Counted from the stretch's first letter, positions 1-10,820 are shown. The stretch is 64,000 nucleotides of DNA from Dokdonella koreensis DS-123 (GCF_001632775.1 NZ_CP015249.1:476686-540685); one strand, 5' to 3'. The notes: a model not told the origin generated them from the sequence alone. Translations and numbers: made by a program.

Positions 1-1333
<1,333 letters not shown>

Positions 1334-1352
1334 TCACGCACAGGCCCATCGC

Positions 1353-2249
1353 ATGTCCTGGCTCGAACTCATCCTGACGGTGCACCTGGCCGACCAGCCC
1401 GCCGTCGAGGCGGCACTGGAGGACGTCGGCGCGCTGGCGATCACGCTGCGCGACGCCGACGCCGAGACGCCGGACGAGCAGGCGATCTTCGAGCCCGGCG
1501 TCGGCGAGACGCCGCTGTGGACGACGATCGAGCTGTCGGCGCTGTTCGACGCGGCGGCCGACCGCAGCGGCCTGCTGCACGTGCTGGGCGAGCTGCTGCC
1601 GCAACTGGCGCCGGACCAGGTTGCGTTCCGCGAGGTGGCCGACCAGGACTGGACGCGCGTGTGGATGGACCAGTTCAAGCCGATGCCGTTCGGTCGCCGG
1701 CTGTGGATCTATCCGTGGAACATCGAACCGCCGGCCGACCCGGCGCTGGCGATCGTGCGGCTTGATCCGGGCCTGGCCTTCGGCACCGGCACGCACCCGA
1801 CCACGGCGCTGTGCCTGGAATGGCTCGACGCGCAGGACCTCGCCGGCCGCCGCGTGATCGACTTCGGCTGCGGCTCGGGCGTGCTGGCGATCGCCGCGCT
1901 CAAGCTCGGCGCGGCGCACGTGGCCGGCATCGACAACGACCCGCAGGCGATCACCGCCAGCCGCGACAACGCCGAGCGCAACGGCGTCGCCGCGGACCTG
2001 GACCTGTACCTGCCGGAGGCCTTCGACGACCGCCCGGCCGAGGTCTTCGTCGCCAACATCCTGGCCGGCCCGCTGGCCGAGCTCGCGCCGCGCTTCGCCG
2101 CCTGTGTCGTGCCGGGCGGCGTGCTGGCGCTGTCGGGCATCCTGCACGGCCAGCACGAGGACCTGCTGACGCGCTACGGCGAATGGTTCGAGGATCTCGC
2201 CGTCGCCGTGCGCGAGGACTGGGTGCGGATCAGCGGCCGGCGCCGCTGA
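1353..2249 (+). CDS. prmA: Ribosomal protein L11 methyltransferase
   Basis: S-adenosylmethionine-dependent enzyme that trimethylates ribosomal protein L11. The protein is 298 residues, normal for PrmA. It has the N-terminal L11-recognition domain, the SAM-binding motif VIDFGCGSGVLAIA at about residues 168-181, and the catalytic-loop signature VANILAGPL near residue 230. The ATG lies 19 nt after the accC stop with only a weak Shine-Dalgarno, which fits translation from a shared accC-prmA message, a common arrangement in proteobacteria. A perfect inverted repeat overlaps its stop codon. Confidence 0.96.
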   Translation: MSWLELILTVHLADQPAVEAALEDVGALAITLRDADAETPDEQAIFEPGVGETPLWTTIELSALFDAAADRSGLLHVLGELLPQLAPDQVAFREVADQDWTRVWMDQFKPMPFGRRLWIYPWNIEPPADPALAIVRLDPGLAFGTGTHPTTALCLEWLDAQDLAGRRVIDFGCGSGVLAIAALKLGAAHVAGIDNDPQAITASRDNAERNGVAADLDLYLPEAFDDRPAEVFVANILAGPLAELAPRFAACVVPGGVLALSGILHGQHEDLLTRYGEWFEDLAVAVREDWVRISGRRR

Positions 2250-2280
2250 AACGCGGCAGCACGGCGCCGTTCAGCGGCGC
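2240..2280 (+). terminator. Hairpin at the end of prmA
   Basis: Perfect 11-bp inverted repeat (GCGCCGCTGAA at 2240-2250, TTCAGCGGCGC at 2270-2280) with a 19-nt loop. It overlaps the prmA stop codon. No U-tract follows, so termination is inferred from position only; an mRNA-stabilising role is equally possible. Confidence 0.4.
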
Positions 2281-2290
2281 GGCCTAGCAT

Positions 2291-2339
2291 CGGCGACCGG
2301 CGACCGGCGACCGGCGACCGGCGACCGGCGACCGGCGAT
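2291..2339. repeat. Seven tandem copies of a 7-bp repeat
   Basis: Seven head-to-tail copies of CGGCGAC, the last ending in T, in the spacer between prmA and the DUF488 gene. Because 7 is not a multiple of 3 the tract would frameshift if translated, but it lies outside any supported gene. Slippage-prone, so copy number may vary between strains. Confidence 0.9.
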
Positions 2340-2392
2340 CGCGCCGGCGGCGCCGTGAACACCTCGTCCGTTCCTTCGACCCGCCGTTCGCG

Positions 2393-2923
2393 ATGCACAC
2401 GCTCTGGACCATCGGCCATTCGACGCACCCGCTCGATGCCTTCGTGCAGCTGTTGCGCGCGCATGCGATCGCGCTCGTCGCCGACGTGCGGCGCTTTCCG
2501 GGGTCGCGTCGCCATCCGCAGTTCGGCCCGACGCTGCCGGCCGCGCTCGCCGAAGCCGGCATCGGCTACCGGCACTTCGAGGCGCTCGGCGGGCGGCGCC
2601 GGCCGCTGCCCGATTCGCGCAACGGCGTCTGGCGCAGCGAGGCGTTCCGCGGCTACGCCGACCACATGGCGAGCGCGGCCTATCGCCGGGCGTTCGCCGA
2701 GCTGGCCGGCCTGGCATCGCGCCAGCGCTGCGCCGTGATGTGCGCGGAGCGGCTGTGGTGGCAGTGTCACCGCTCGATGCTCGCCGACGATTTCGCGCTG
2801 CACGGCTGGCAGGTCGTGCACATCCTCGACGCCGGCGCGACCGCGCCACATGCGTTCCGCGAGCCGGCGCGGCTAGACGGTGATGTGCCGGTCTACGGTG
2901 GCGGGCAGGCGGCGCTGTTCTGA
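2393..2923 (+). CDS. DUF488 family protein
   Basis: 176 residues carrying the DUF488 signatures in order: TIGHSTHPL at the N-terminus (residues 6-14), VADVRRFPGSRR, then VMCAERLWWQCHR around residues 118-130. The conserved Asp, Arg, Cys and His positions suggest an enzyme active site or metal site, but the family has no settled biochemical role. It sits alone between prmA and the convergent ubiM gene, starting 54 nt after the 7-bp tandem repeat. No convincing Shine-Dalgarno was seen; the ATG was chosen because it gives exactly the family's MxxLWTIGHS beginning. Confidence 0.85.
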   Translation: MHTLWTIGHSTHPLDAFVQLLRAHAIALVADVRRFPGSRRHPQFGPTLPAALAEAGIGYRHFEALGGRRRPLPDSRNGVWRSEAFRGYADHMASAAYRRAFAELAGLASRQRCAVMCAERLWWQCHRSMLADDFALHGWQVVHILDAGATAPHAFREPARLDGDVPVYGGGQAALF

Positions 2924-3017
2924 CGGTTACGTCGGTCGTGCGGGCCGTGCCGTATCGGTGCACGAACGCCGGTGGCGGAGGAAAGCCCCGGCGCGCGCGA
3001 CCGCTGGGCGCGAGCGT

Positions 3018-4214
3018 TCACCCCCGCGCCGGCGGCAGCGCGCGTGCGTCGGTCAGGTGGGCGGCGATCGCGCGCTGCAGCGGCGGCAGGCGGGCGGCCA
3101 CGCCGAGGGCTGCCGCGCGCAGCCAGCGCGCTGGGGCGCGCTCGTCGGTGTAGAGCGAGGCGATCAGGTTCGTCGTCCGATATAGCGGTTCGGTCGCGCG
3201 GCGGTGCTCGAGCGCATAGCGCGACAGCAGCCCCGGATCAGCGATGTCGCTGTGCCTGCGGGTGGCGGCGTGGATCGCAGCGGCCAGGCGCGCCTGGCCG
3301 AGCAGGCCGAAATTGAAGCCGTGCGCGGTCACCGGGTGCATGCCGACCGCGGCGTCGCCGATCAGCGCGCAGCGTGGCCCGGCGAAGCGATCGGCGAGGA
3401 CCGCGACCAGCGGATAGGCATGGCGGCTGCTGGCCGGCTGCATCGCGCCGAGGCGACCGCCGAGGCGCAGCGTGATCTCGGCGCCGAACGCCGTGTCGTC
3501 CAGGCCCATCAGTCGCTCGGTCTCGATCGGCGGCAGCGTCAGCACCAGCGAGGAACACGCCCCGGCCAGCGGCAGCAGGGCCACGGTCTGGCCGTGGTCG
3601 AACCACTCCAGCGCGACTGCATCGTGCGGCTGTTCGTGCGTCATCCGGCAGACCAGCATCGTCTTGCCGAAATCGCGCTGGCGCGCGCCGATGCCGAGCA
3701 GGCGGCGCGTGGCCGAGAAGCGGCCGTCGGCGGCGACGACCAGCCGCGCCGGGATCCGGCGGCCGTCAGACAGCGCCAGCACGGTGCGGTCCGCGCCGGC
3801 CGCATCGACCGCGGTCACGCGACAGCCGTCCAGCAGCGTGACGCCGGCGGTCGCGATGGCCGCCTCGAACGCGGCGCGACGGATCCGGTGATTGGGCACC
3901 AGGAAGCCGAGTTGCGGGTGGCCGCTGTCGCGGGCGTCGATCGTCAGCGCCGGCGCGGACCGGCCATTGACGATCCGCGCCGCACGCAGCGGCGCGATCG
4001 ACGCGACGTCGAGGCGGGCCCAGATGCCGGCGTCCTCGAGCAGGTGCCGCGAGGCATGGGTCAGGGCGATCTCGCGGCCGTCGAACGCCGGCGCGGCCAG
4101 CGCCGCACGCGGCTGCGGATCGACCAGCGTCACCGACAGGCCGCCGCCGGCCAGCGAACGGGCCAGGCACAGGCCGGCGGGACCGGCACCGACGATGGCG
4201 ATATCGACCTGCAT
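3018..4214 (-). CDS. ubiM: FAD-dependent ubiquinone-ring hydroxylase, UbiM-like
   Basis: 398-residue flavoprotein monooxygenase of the UbiH/UbiF/Coq6 family, expected to hydroxylate the aromatic ring of ubiquinone precursors at the inner membrane. The dinucleotide-binding motif GAGPAG is at residues 9-14. DGREIALTH follows near residue 45, and the second FAD motif GDAAVGMHPVTAHGFNFGL lies near 286. The DGREIALTH segment and the TAHGFNFGL ending resemble UbiM rather than UbiH, UbiI or UbiF; that assignment is from memory of the families, and the exact ring position hydroxylated cannot be read from sequence. The ATG is preceded by a good Shine-Dalgarno (AAAGGAG). Transcribed toward DUF488 and away from the DUF3426 gene. 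Confidence 0.75.
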   Translation of the reverse strand: MQVDIAIVGAGPAGLCLARSLAGGGLSVTLVDPQPRAALAAPAFDGREIALTHASRHLLEDAGIWARLDVASIAPLRAARIVNGRSAPALTIDARDSGHPQLGFLVPNHRIRRAAFEAAIATAGVTLLDGCRVTAVDAAGADRTVLALSDGRRIPARLVVAADGRFSATRRLLGIGARQRDFGKTMLVCRMTHEQPHDAVALEWFDHGQTVALLPLAGACSSLVLTLPPIETERLMGLDDTAFGAEITLRLGGRLGAMQPASSRHAYPLVAVLADRFAGPRCALIGDAAVGMHPVTAHGFNFGLLGQARLAAAIHAATRRHSDIADPGLLSRYALEHRRATEPLYRTTNLIASLYTDERAPARWLRAAALGVAARLPPLQRAIAAHLTDARALPPARG

Positions 4215-4390
4215 GGCGGCTCCTTTGGCGGCGCTCGCCTCTGCGAACGCTCAGAGCCACAGTCTGGCGCCAGCCGGCCGCAGGCGGGCTTGATCGGCGT
4301 CATGTACGGCCGCGCAGGCGGTGCGGCGTTTCGGCGCGGCGCACGCCGGCACCGGGACGCAGGTCGCGTGCCGCTCCCGCGGCGGGCACG

Positions 4391-4396
4391 TACAAT
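4391..4396 (+). promoter_or_regulatory. Possible -10 box for the DUF3426-hrpB unit
   Basis: TACAAT, one of the few AT-rich hexamers in the 212-nt divergent spacer between ubiM and the DUF3426 gene, lies 30 nt before the latter's ATG. No good -35 hexamer is visible at 16-18 nt spacing, so this is a weak call. Confidence 0.3.
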
Positions 4397-4426
4397 CGGC
4401 CGGCTCGCTCGCCGACGTCCACGCCC

Positions 4427-5224
4427 ATGTACGCCCAGTGCCCGGAATGCCGGACCATCTTCCGCTTCGCTGCCGCCGAGCTGGCAGCGGCGAACGCCAG
4501 CGTGCGCTGCGGGCACTGCAATGCCGTGTTCGATGCATTGCGGACCCTGGCCGAGACCCTGCCGCCGGAGCCGATCGACAGCCTGCCCGCGCACCCCTCC
4601 GCCGCCGCACCGCCGCAGCTCGGCGTGCCGGTCTACCGGCCGCAGAACCGCCAGGCGATGCTGGTCTTCGATCCGGACGAGCGTCCGCGCGCATCCGAGC
4701 GCCCCGGCAAGCCGGCGTTCTCGCGGCCGCGCCGCGCGGTGCGCCGGCACCGGACCTGGCCGTGGGCCCTGGCCAGCGCCGTGCTGGCGGCGGCGCTGGC
4801 GGTGCAGGCGGCCTGGATCGAGCGTGCGCGCTGGCTCGAAAGCGATGGCTGGCGCCCGCGCATCGACGCGGTGTGCGCGCGCCTGGAAGCGCTGGGCTGC
4901 CGCCTGCCGCCGCGCCGTGACCTGGACCGCCTGGCCTTGAGCTCACGCGACATCCGCCCGCATCCGTCGGTGGCCGGCGCCCTGATCATCTCGGCGACGG
5001 TGCGCAACGACGCGCCGTTCGCGCAGGCGTTCCCGGCGGTCGAGATCGTGCTGTCCGACCTCGACGAGCGGCGCGTCGCGATGCGCCGCTTCGAGCCGGC
5101 CGAGTACCTCACCGATCCGCAGCAGCGCGCCGCGGGCCTGGCGGCCGGCGCCAGCGCGGCGCTGGTGTTCGAGGTCGTCGATCCCGGACGCGACGCGGTC
5201 GCGTTCGAGTTCCGCTTCGACTGA
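4427..5224 (+). CDS. Zinc-ribbon plus DUF3426 membrane protein
   Basis: 265 residues. The N-terminus is a CXXC-type zinc ribbon (CPEC at residues 5-8, CGHC at residues 28-31) of the MJ0042 family. A Pro-rich basic linker follows, then one transmembrane helix (WPWALASAVLAAALAVQAAW, about residues 108-127). The C-terminal DUF3426 domain is predicted to be periplasmic. Function unknown. In many gammaproteobacteria this gene sits between prmA and fis/purH; here two genes intervene on the prmA side and fis-purH lies about 34 kb away. hrpB follows after 14 nt and is probably co-transcribed. Confidence 0.88.
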   Translation: MYAQCPECRTIFRFAAAELAAANASVRCGHCNAVFDALRTLAETLPPEPIDSLPAHPSAAAPPQLGVPVYRPQNRQAMLVFDPDERPRASERPGKPAFSRPRRAVRRHRTWPWALASAVLAAALAVQAAWIERARWLESDGWRPRIDAVCARLEALGCRLPPRRDLDRLALSSRDIRPHPSVAGALIISATVRNDAPFAQAFPAVEIVLSDLDERRVAMRRFEPAEYLTDPQQRAAGLAAGASAALVFEVVDPGRDAVAFEFRFD

Positions 5225-5238
5225 AGGCCGGCACGGCG

Positions 5239-7779
5239 GTGACCGACGTGGCCGCTGCGGCCGGCTTCCCGATCGATACGCTGCTGCCGGAGATCCTCCG
5301 GCAGCTCGCCGCGCATCCGCGCCTGGTGCTGGAGGCGCCGCCGGGCGCCGGCAAGACCACCCAGGTGCCGCCGGCCCTGCTCGGCGCGGACTGGCTCGGC
5401 GACCGCCGCATCCTGATACTCGAGCCGCGCCGGATCGCCGCACGCGCCGCCGCCGGCTTCATGGCTACGCGCTACGGCGAGCCGGTGGGCGCGACGGTGG
5501 GCTACCGCATCCGCTTCGAGTCGCGCGTGTCGGCGGCCACGCGCATCGAGGTCGTGACCGAAGGCATCCTGACGCGCCTGATCCAGGACGATCCGGAACT
5601 GACCGGGATCGGCGCGATCCTCTTCGACGAGTTCCACGAGCGCCACCTGCAGGGTGATCTCGGCCTGGCGCTGGCGCTCGACGCCCAGGCCAACCTGCGG
5701 CCGGACCTGCGCCTGGTGGTGATGTCCGCGACGCTGGACGGCGAGCGCATCGCCCGCTGGCTCGACGCGCCGCGCCTGACCAGCGCCGGCCGCAGCTATC
5801 CGGTCCGCCTCGCCCATCCGCCGGCGCGCGCCGGCGAGGCGTACGGCGAGGCCGGCTGGCCGTTCCAGGTGCGCCGAGCGGCGCAGCAGGCCCTGGCCGA
5901 AAGCGCCGGCGACGTGCTGGTGTTCCTGCCGGGCAAGCGCGAGATCGATCGCATCGCCCAGGTGCTGGCGGCCGATCCGGACGGGCTGGCCGGCGCCGAG
6001 ACCGTGCCGCTGCACGGCGAGCTCGCGGTGGCCGCGCAGCAGGCCGCGCTACAACCGGCCGCCGGCGGCGGCCGCCGCGTGGTGCTGGCCACCAATGTCG
6101 CCGAGTCGAGCGTCACGCTGCCGGGCATCCGCGCGGTGGTCGACTGCGGACTCGCGCGCGAACCCCGGTTCGACCCGAATTCCGGCTTCACGCGGCTGGA
6201 GACGGTGACGATCGCGCAGGCCTCGGCCGACCAGCGCGCCGGCCGTGCCGGCCGCCTCGGTCCGGGCCTGTGCCTGCGCCTGTGGCCCGAGAGCCGCCGC
6301 CTGGAGCCGGCGCGCACGCCGGAGATCGCCCAGGTGGAATTGTCCGGGCTGGCGCTGGAGCTGGCGGCCTGGGGCTCGGACGCACTCGACTGGCTCGATC
6401 CGCCGCCGACCGGCGCCCTGGCCCAGGCGCGCGACCTGCTGGCCGCGCTCGGCGCGCTCGGCGCGGATGGTCACCTGGCGCCGCTCGGCCGCGACCTGCT
6501 GCGGCTGGGCGCGCATCCGCGGCTGGGCGCCGCGGTGTTGCGTGCCGCGCCGGCCGCACGCGCGCTCGCCTGCGACCTGGCCGCCCTGATCGAAGCCCGC
6601 AATCCGTTGCGCGGCGCCGCCGCCCGCGGCGACGACCTGCGCCCGCGCCACGCCGCCCTGGCCGCCTGGCGGTCGCGGGATGCCGCGGCACTGCGCGCCG
6701 CCGGTGCCGACGGCGCGGCGCTGGCGGCGATCGCGCAAGCCGCCGAGGCCTGGCGCCGGCGTGCCGGCGCGCCGGCACGCGCGCAGGTCTCCGAGGGTGC
6801 GGCGGCGACCGCGGCCGGCGACGTGCTGATCCACGCGTTTCCCGATCGCATCGCCCGGCAGGACCCGGCCAACCCGCGGCGCTACCAGCTCGCCAACGGC
6901 CGCGGCGCGCGCCTGCACGAGGACAGCGCGCTGTTCGGCGAGCCGTGGCTGGTCGTCGTCGACCTGCGCCGCGATGCGCGTGACAGCCTGATCCTGGCCG
7001 CTGCCCCGTTCGATCCGGCGTGCCTGGCGCGCGATTTCCCGCAGGCGTTCGGGCAGCGCCGCGTGGTCGAGTGGAACGAGGCGACCGCCGCAGTCGCCGC
7101 CTTCGAGGAGCGGCACTTCGGCGCGATCGTGCTGGAGCGGCGCAGCGTGCCGGCCACCGCGGCCGACAGCGTCCCGGCCCTGCTCGCGGCGGTGCGCGCC
7201 CGCGGCCTGGACGCACTGCCGTGGAGTGCGACAGCGCAGGCGTTGCGTGCGCGCGTCGAGGCGCTGCGTGCCTGGCGGCCGGAGCTGGGCCTGCCGGACT
7301 TCTCCGAGCCGGCCCTGCTGGCGACGCTCGAAACCTGGCTGGCCCCGTACCTCACCGGCGTGCGCCGGCTCGACGCGATCGGCGCCGCGACCTTGTCCGA
7401 GGCGCTCGCCGGCCGGCTCGACCATCGCCTGCGCCAGACGCTCGACGCGGAGGCGCCGGCGACGATCCGCGTGCCCAGCGGCATGGAGCGCCCGATCACC
7501 TATGCGGCGGACGCGCCGCCGGTGCTGGCGGTCAAGCTGCAGGAGCTGTTCGGCCTGGCCGAGACGCCGCGCGTCGCCGGTGGCCGCGTGCCGCTGCTGC
7601 TGCACCTGCTGTCGCCGGCCGGCCGGCCGATCCAGGTGACCGGCGACCTCAAGAGCTTCTGGGAGCGCACCTACCCGGACGTGCGCAAGGAACTGAAGGG
7701 CCGCTACCCGAAGCACCCCTGGCCCGACGACCCGTGGAGCGCGCCGCCGACCCACCGCGCCAAGCCGCGCGGGCGCTGA
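5239..7779 (+). CDS. hrpB: ATP-dependent DEAH-family helicase HrpB
   Basis: 846-residue DExH helicase of the HrpB type, thought to act on RNA. Walker A is GAGKT (residues 36-40) and motif II is DEFH (130-133). The later motifs (ATNVAESSVTLPG, QRAGRAGR) are intact, followed by the HA2-like region and the HrpB-specific C-terminus, which includes LLHLLSPAGRPIQVTGDL and KGRYPKHPWPDDP. Full length for the family. The start is a GTG 14 nt after the DUF3426 stop; no upstream in-frame ATG exists, and the next residues match the usual HrpB beginning. Confidence 0.95.
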   Translation: MTDVAAAAGFPIDTLLPEILRQLAAHPRLVLEAPPGAGKTTQVPPALLGADWLGDRRILILEPRRIAARAAAGFMATRYGEPVGATVGYRIRFESRVSAATRIEVVTEGILTRLIQDDPELTGIGAILFDEFHERHLQGDLGLALALDAQANLRPDLRLVVMSATLDGERIARWLDAPRLTSAGRSYPVRLAHPPARAGEAYGEAGWPFQVRRAAQQALAESAGDVLVFLPGKREIDRIAQVLAADPDGLAGAETVPLHGELAVAAQQAALQPAAGGGRRVVLATNVAESSVTLPGIRAVVDCGLAREPRFDPNSGFTRLETVTIAQASADQRAGRAGRLGPGLCLRLWPESRRLEPARTPEIAQVELSGLALELAAWGSDALDWLDPPPTGALAQARDLLAALGALGADGHLAPLGRDLLRLGAHPRLGAAVLRAAPAARALACDLAALIEARNPLRGAAARGDDLRPRHAALAAWRSRDAAALRAAGADGAALAAIAQAAEAWRRRAGAPARAQVSEGAAATAAGDVLIHAFPDRIARQDPANPRRYQLANGRGARLHEDSALFGEPWLVVVDLRRDARDSLILAAAPFDPACLARDFPQAFGQRRVVEWNEATAAVAAFEERHFGAIVLERRSVPATAADSVPALLAAVRARGLDALPWSATAQALRARVEALRAWRPELGLPDFSEPALLATLETWLAPYLTGVRRLDAIGAATLSEALAGRLDHRLRQTLDAEAPATIRVPSGMERPITYAADAPPVLAVKLQELFGLAETPRVAGGRVPLLLHLLSPAGRPIQVTGDLKSFWERTYPDVRKELKGRYPKHPWPDDPWSAPPTHRAKPRGR

Positions 7780-7852
7780 CGCCCCGACGTTCCGGAGGAC
7801 ACGCGCCGGCCGCTCCCAGCCGCCGCAGCCGGTCCTGTATCATCGCCACGCC

Positions 7853-8749
7853 ATGAACGAGCGCAAGGCAGCGACCATCCTGTTCGCGGACGTGTCCGGC
7901 AGCACCAAGCTGTTCGAGACACGGGGAGACGTCACCGCGCGCGCGCTGATCGCCGGCGTGCTGCAGGCCCTGCTCGAAGTCGCCCATCGCCACGGCGGCA
8001 GCCTGGTCAAGACGATCGGCGACGAGATCATGTGCACGTTCCCCGCGGCGATCCAGGGCCTGTTCGCGGCCAGCGACATGCAGCGCCGCATCAAGGGCGA
8101 CGCCCAGTTCGTACGCGACAGCCTGGGCATCCGCATCGGCCTGCACCACGGCGAGGCGCTGTTCGAGGAAGGCGACGTCTTCGGCGACGCGGTCAACGTC
8201 GCCGCCCGCATGGCTTCGCTGGCGGGTCGCGACCAGATCGTCGCCAGCGAGGCGATGACCGCCGGCATCACCCAGGTCGCCGGCCTGCGCCTGCGTTCGC
8301 TCGGCAGCGCCCGCGTTTCCGGCAAGGCGCAGCCGGTCGGCATCGCCGAGGTGGTCTGGCACGACGACCTCGGCGACGTCACCACCGTGCAGCGCGTCGT
8401 GCAGTCCGCCACTGAAGCGCCGCGCGCGCGGCTGCTGCTGCGCCACCGCAGCCAGGTGTTCGAGATCGACGAGCTGTCGGAGGCCTTCACGATCGGGCGC
8501 GACCCCACCAACCGGCTGGTCATCGAGGCCGACTGGGTCTCGCGGCTGCACGCGGTGATCGAATGGAAGCGCGGGCATTTCGTGCTGACCGACCGCTCCA
8601 CCAACGGCAGCTGGCTGCGCATCGGCGAAGACGACGAACAGCACGTGCACCGCGAGGACGCGCACCTGCGACGCAGCGGCATCGTGAGCCTGGGGCAGGC
8701 GCACGACCCGGACTGGGTCGATACGCTGTATTTCCAGTGCGGCGGGTGA
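7853..8749 (+). CDS. Class III nucleotide cyclase fused to an FHA domain
   Basis: 298 residues with two domains. Residues 1-180 form a class III cyclase catalytic domain: metal-binding aspartates D13 (LFADVSGS) and D57 (KTIGDE), the purine-selecting Lys K53, and the GDAVNVAARM helix with the transition-state Asn and Arg. Residues about 200-275 form a forkhead-associated domain (FTIGRDPTNRLVI, SRLHAVIEW, STNGSWL), which binds phosphothreonine peptides. No transmembrane segment or signal peptide, so cytosolic. It probably makes cAMP (the Lys favours adenine), with activity or location tuned by a Ser/Thr kinase. A kinase gene lies 5 kb downstream, but a partnership is only inference. It starts 73 nt after hrpB. 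Confidence 0.88.
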   Translation: MNERKAATILFADVSGSTKLFETRGDVTARALIAGVLQALLEVAHRHGGSLVKTIGDEIMCTFPAAIQGLFAASDMQRRIKGDAQFVRDSLGIRIGLHHGEALFEEGDVFGDAVNVAARMASLAGRDQIVASEAMTAGITQVAGLRLRSLGSARVSGKAQPVGIAEVVWHDDLGDVTTVQRVVQSATEAPRARLLLRHRSQVFEIDELSEAFTIGRDPTNRLVIEADWVSRLHAVIEWKRGHFVLTDRSTNGSWLRIGEDDEQHVHREDAHLRRSGIVSLGQAHDPDWVDTLYFQCGG

Positions 8750-8851
8750 GGGCGCGGAGCGTGCGGCCGGCGTGATGGCCGCGGGGCAGGGAAGAGCGTT
8801 CCATCCAGCCCCTCAAGTGAGCCAGGCGTTCGACCCGATGCGGGGCTCTCG

Positions 8852-9454
8852 CTACCGCGGCTTCACCGCGTGGAAGTAATAGTTACCGCCCTCGTCGGTC
8901 GCATTGCCGGCCAGGGCCAGCCCCGCTTCGGCAAGCAGTCCCACATACGCATCCGCGCCCAACGAGCGCGATTCCCGTCCCGTCATAAGGTCCGCCCAGG
9001 CGCAGGCCTGGGCCGGCGCCGTGAACAGGAAACGGCCGCCGGGATCGAGCGCCGAGGCGACCCGGAAGATCAGGGACCGCTGCACGTCCGCCGGCAGCAG
9101 GAACACGAGGCCGACCGCGACGACGCCATCGAAACGCCTGCCGAAGAACGCGGACGTTTCCACCGGCTTGCAGGCCGCGTGCATCTGCGGAAAGCGCCGC
9201 CGGAACTCGGCCAGCAGCGTGGGCGAGGCGTCAACGCCGTAGACGTTGAAGCCATCTTCGATCAACGCCTGCGCGATCGGCACGCCGGTACCGCAGCCGA
9301 GATCAAGTATCGCGGCGCCGCGGGGCAGATCGCGTGCCCAGGCACGCACCACGTCGACGCCGATCGCGGACCGATCACGGGCGGCGATGAAGGCATCTGC
9401 CACCTGCTCCCAGCCGTGGGAGGCGTCGTGTTCGGAAAAGGGTGTCGAACCCAT
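8852..9454 (-). CDS. Class I SAM-dependent methyltransferase
   Basis: 200 residues with the Rossmann SAM-binding motif ILDLGCGTG (residues 49-57), the acidic strand end YGVDAS, and the later LDPGGRFLFTAP strand typical of small-molecule methyltransferases. Substrate cannot be inferred. The start codon lies only 7 nt downstream of the purD stop on the same strand, so it is probably co-transcribed with purD. That does not by itself imply a purine-related role. Confidence 0.85.
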   Translation of the reverse strand: MGSTPFSEHDASHGWEQVADAFIAARDRSAIGVDVVRAWARDLPRGAAILDLGCGTGVPIAQALIEDGFNVYGVDASPTLLAEFRRRFPQMHAACKPVETSAFFGRRFDGVVAVGLVFLLPADVQRSLIFRVASALDPGGRFLFTAPAQACAWADLMTGRESRSLGADAYVGLLAEAGLALAGNATDEGGNYYFHAVKPR

Positions 9455-9461
9455 GCGTAGC

Positions 9462-10751
9462 TCAGCCCGCCGGCTTGCGCCCGATTGCCCGGTGCGCGAT
9501 GTCGCGCCGGTAGAAGCCGCCGTCGAAGCCGATCGTGCGGATTGCCGCGTAGGCCTGTTCGCGGGCGTCGGCGATGTCGGTGCCGAGCGCGCAGACGGTC
9601 AGCACGCGGCCGCCGGCGGTGACGATGTGGCCGGCGTCCTCGCGGGTGCCGGCGTGGAACACCTTGACGTCGGGGCCGAAGTCGCCGTCGAGGCCATGGA
9701 TGGCGTCGCCGCTGCGGACCTTGCCGGGATAGCCGTGCGCGGCGTAGACGACGCCGATCGCCGGGCGCGGGTCCCACTCGGCCTGGACCTGGTCGAGGCG
9801 GCCGTCCAGTGCGGCGTCGATCAGCGCGACGAAGTCGGACTTCAGGCGCAGCATGATCGGCTGGGTCTCCGGGTCGCCGAAGCGCACGTTGAACTCGATG
9901 ACCTTCGGTGCGCCGCTGCGGTCGATCATCAGCCCGGCGTAGAGGAAGCCGGTGAACGGTGCGCCTTCGGCGGCCATGCCGGCCAGGGTCGGGCCGATCA
10001 CCTCGTCCAGGATACGCCGCTCGACCGCCGGCGTGACGACCGGCGCGGGGGAGTAGGCGCCCATGCCGCCGGTGTTGGGGCCGGTGTCGGCTTCGCCGAC
10101 GCGCTTGTGGTCCTGGCTGGTCGCCATCGGCAGCGCCTGGCGGCCGTCGGCGATCACGATGTAGCTGGCTTCCTCGCCGTCGAGGAATTCCTCGATGACG
10201 ACCCGTGCGGAGGCGTCGCCGAGCGAATGCGCGCCGAGCATGTCGTGCAGGGCCTGCTCGGCGTCGCCCAGCGTCAGCGCGACGACCACGCCCTTGCCGG
10301 CGGCCAGGCCGTCGGCCTTGATGACGATCGGCGCGCCGTGCTGGCGCACATGGGCCAGGGCCGGCTTGAGCTCGGTGAAGACCGCGTAGCGCGCGGTGGG
10401 GATGTTGTGGCGGTCCAGGAAGTCCTTGGTGAAGGCCTTGGAGCCTTCCAGCTGGGCGGCGATGCGACCGGGGCCGAAGCAGCGCAGCCCGGCCTTGGTG
10501 AAGCGGTCGACGATGCCGGCGACCAGCGGCGCCTCGGGACCGACCACGGTCAGCGCCACGTCCTCGTCCTGCGCAAGGCGCAGCAGGCCGTCGATGTCGG
10601 TGGCGGCGACGGCGGCATTGCGGATGCCCGGCTCGCGCGCGGTGCCGGGGTTGCCGGGCGCGACGATCACCTCGGTGACGCGCGGCGACTGCCGGAGGCG
10701 CCAGGCCAACGCGTGCTCGCGGCCGCCCGAACCGATCACCAGTACCTTCAT
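9462..10751 (-). CDS. purD: Phosphoribosylamine-glycine ligase (GAR synthetase)
   Basis: Second step of de novo purine synthesis: ATP-dependent ligation of glycine to 5-phosphoribosylamine. 429 residues, full length. The N-terminus [16 protein letters not shown] and the PGNPGT loop are diagnostic. The ATP-grasp segments [17 protein letters not shown] and [10 protein letters not shown] are intact. In related genomes purD often follows purH; here it is on the same strand but about 27 kb away from fis-purH. The methyltransferase gene follows after 7 nt. Confidence 0.97.
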   Translation of the reverse strand: MKVLVIGSGGREHALAWRLRQSPRVTEVIVAPGNPGTAREPGIRNAAVAATDIDGLLRLAQDEDVALTVVGPEAPLVAGIVDRFTKAGLRCFGPGRIAAQLEGSKAFTKDFLDRHNIPTARYAVFTELKPALAHVRQHGAPIVIKADGLAAGKGVVVALTLGDAEQALHDMLGAHSLGDASARVVIEEFLDGEEASYIVIADGRQALPMATSQDHKRVGEADTGPNTGGMGAYSPAPVVTPAVERRILDEVIGPTLAGMAAEGAPFTGFLYAGLMIDRSGAPKVIEFNVRFGDPETQPIMLRLKSDFVALIDAALDGRLDQVQAEWDPRPAIGVVYAAHGYPGKVRSGDAIHGLDGDFGPDVKVFHAGTREDAGHIVTAGGRVLTVCALGTDIADAREQAYAAIRTIGFDGGFYRRDIAHRAIGRKPAG

Positions 10752-10820
10752 GCCTGTTTCCCGCCGTCAAAGGGCGTGCATGGTACCAACCGGCGCGGCG
10801 GGGCCGCAGCCCGTAGCCGT

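Noticed and set aside
8762-8781. GCGGCC/GGCCGC inverted repeat after the cyclase gene
   Set aside because: Six G-C pairs are expected by chance in DNA of this composition; too short to call a terminator.
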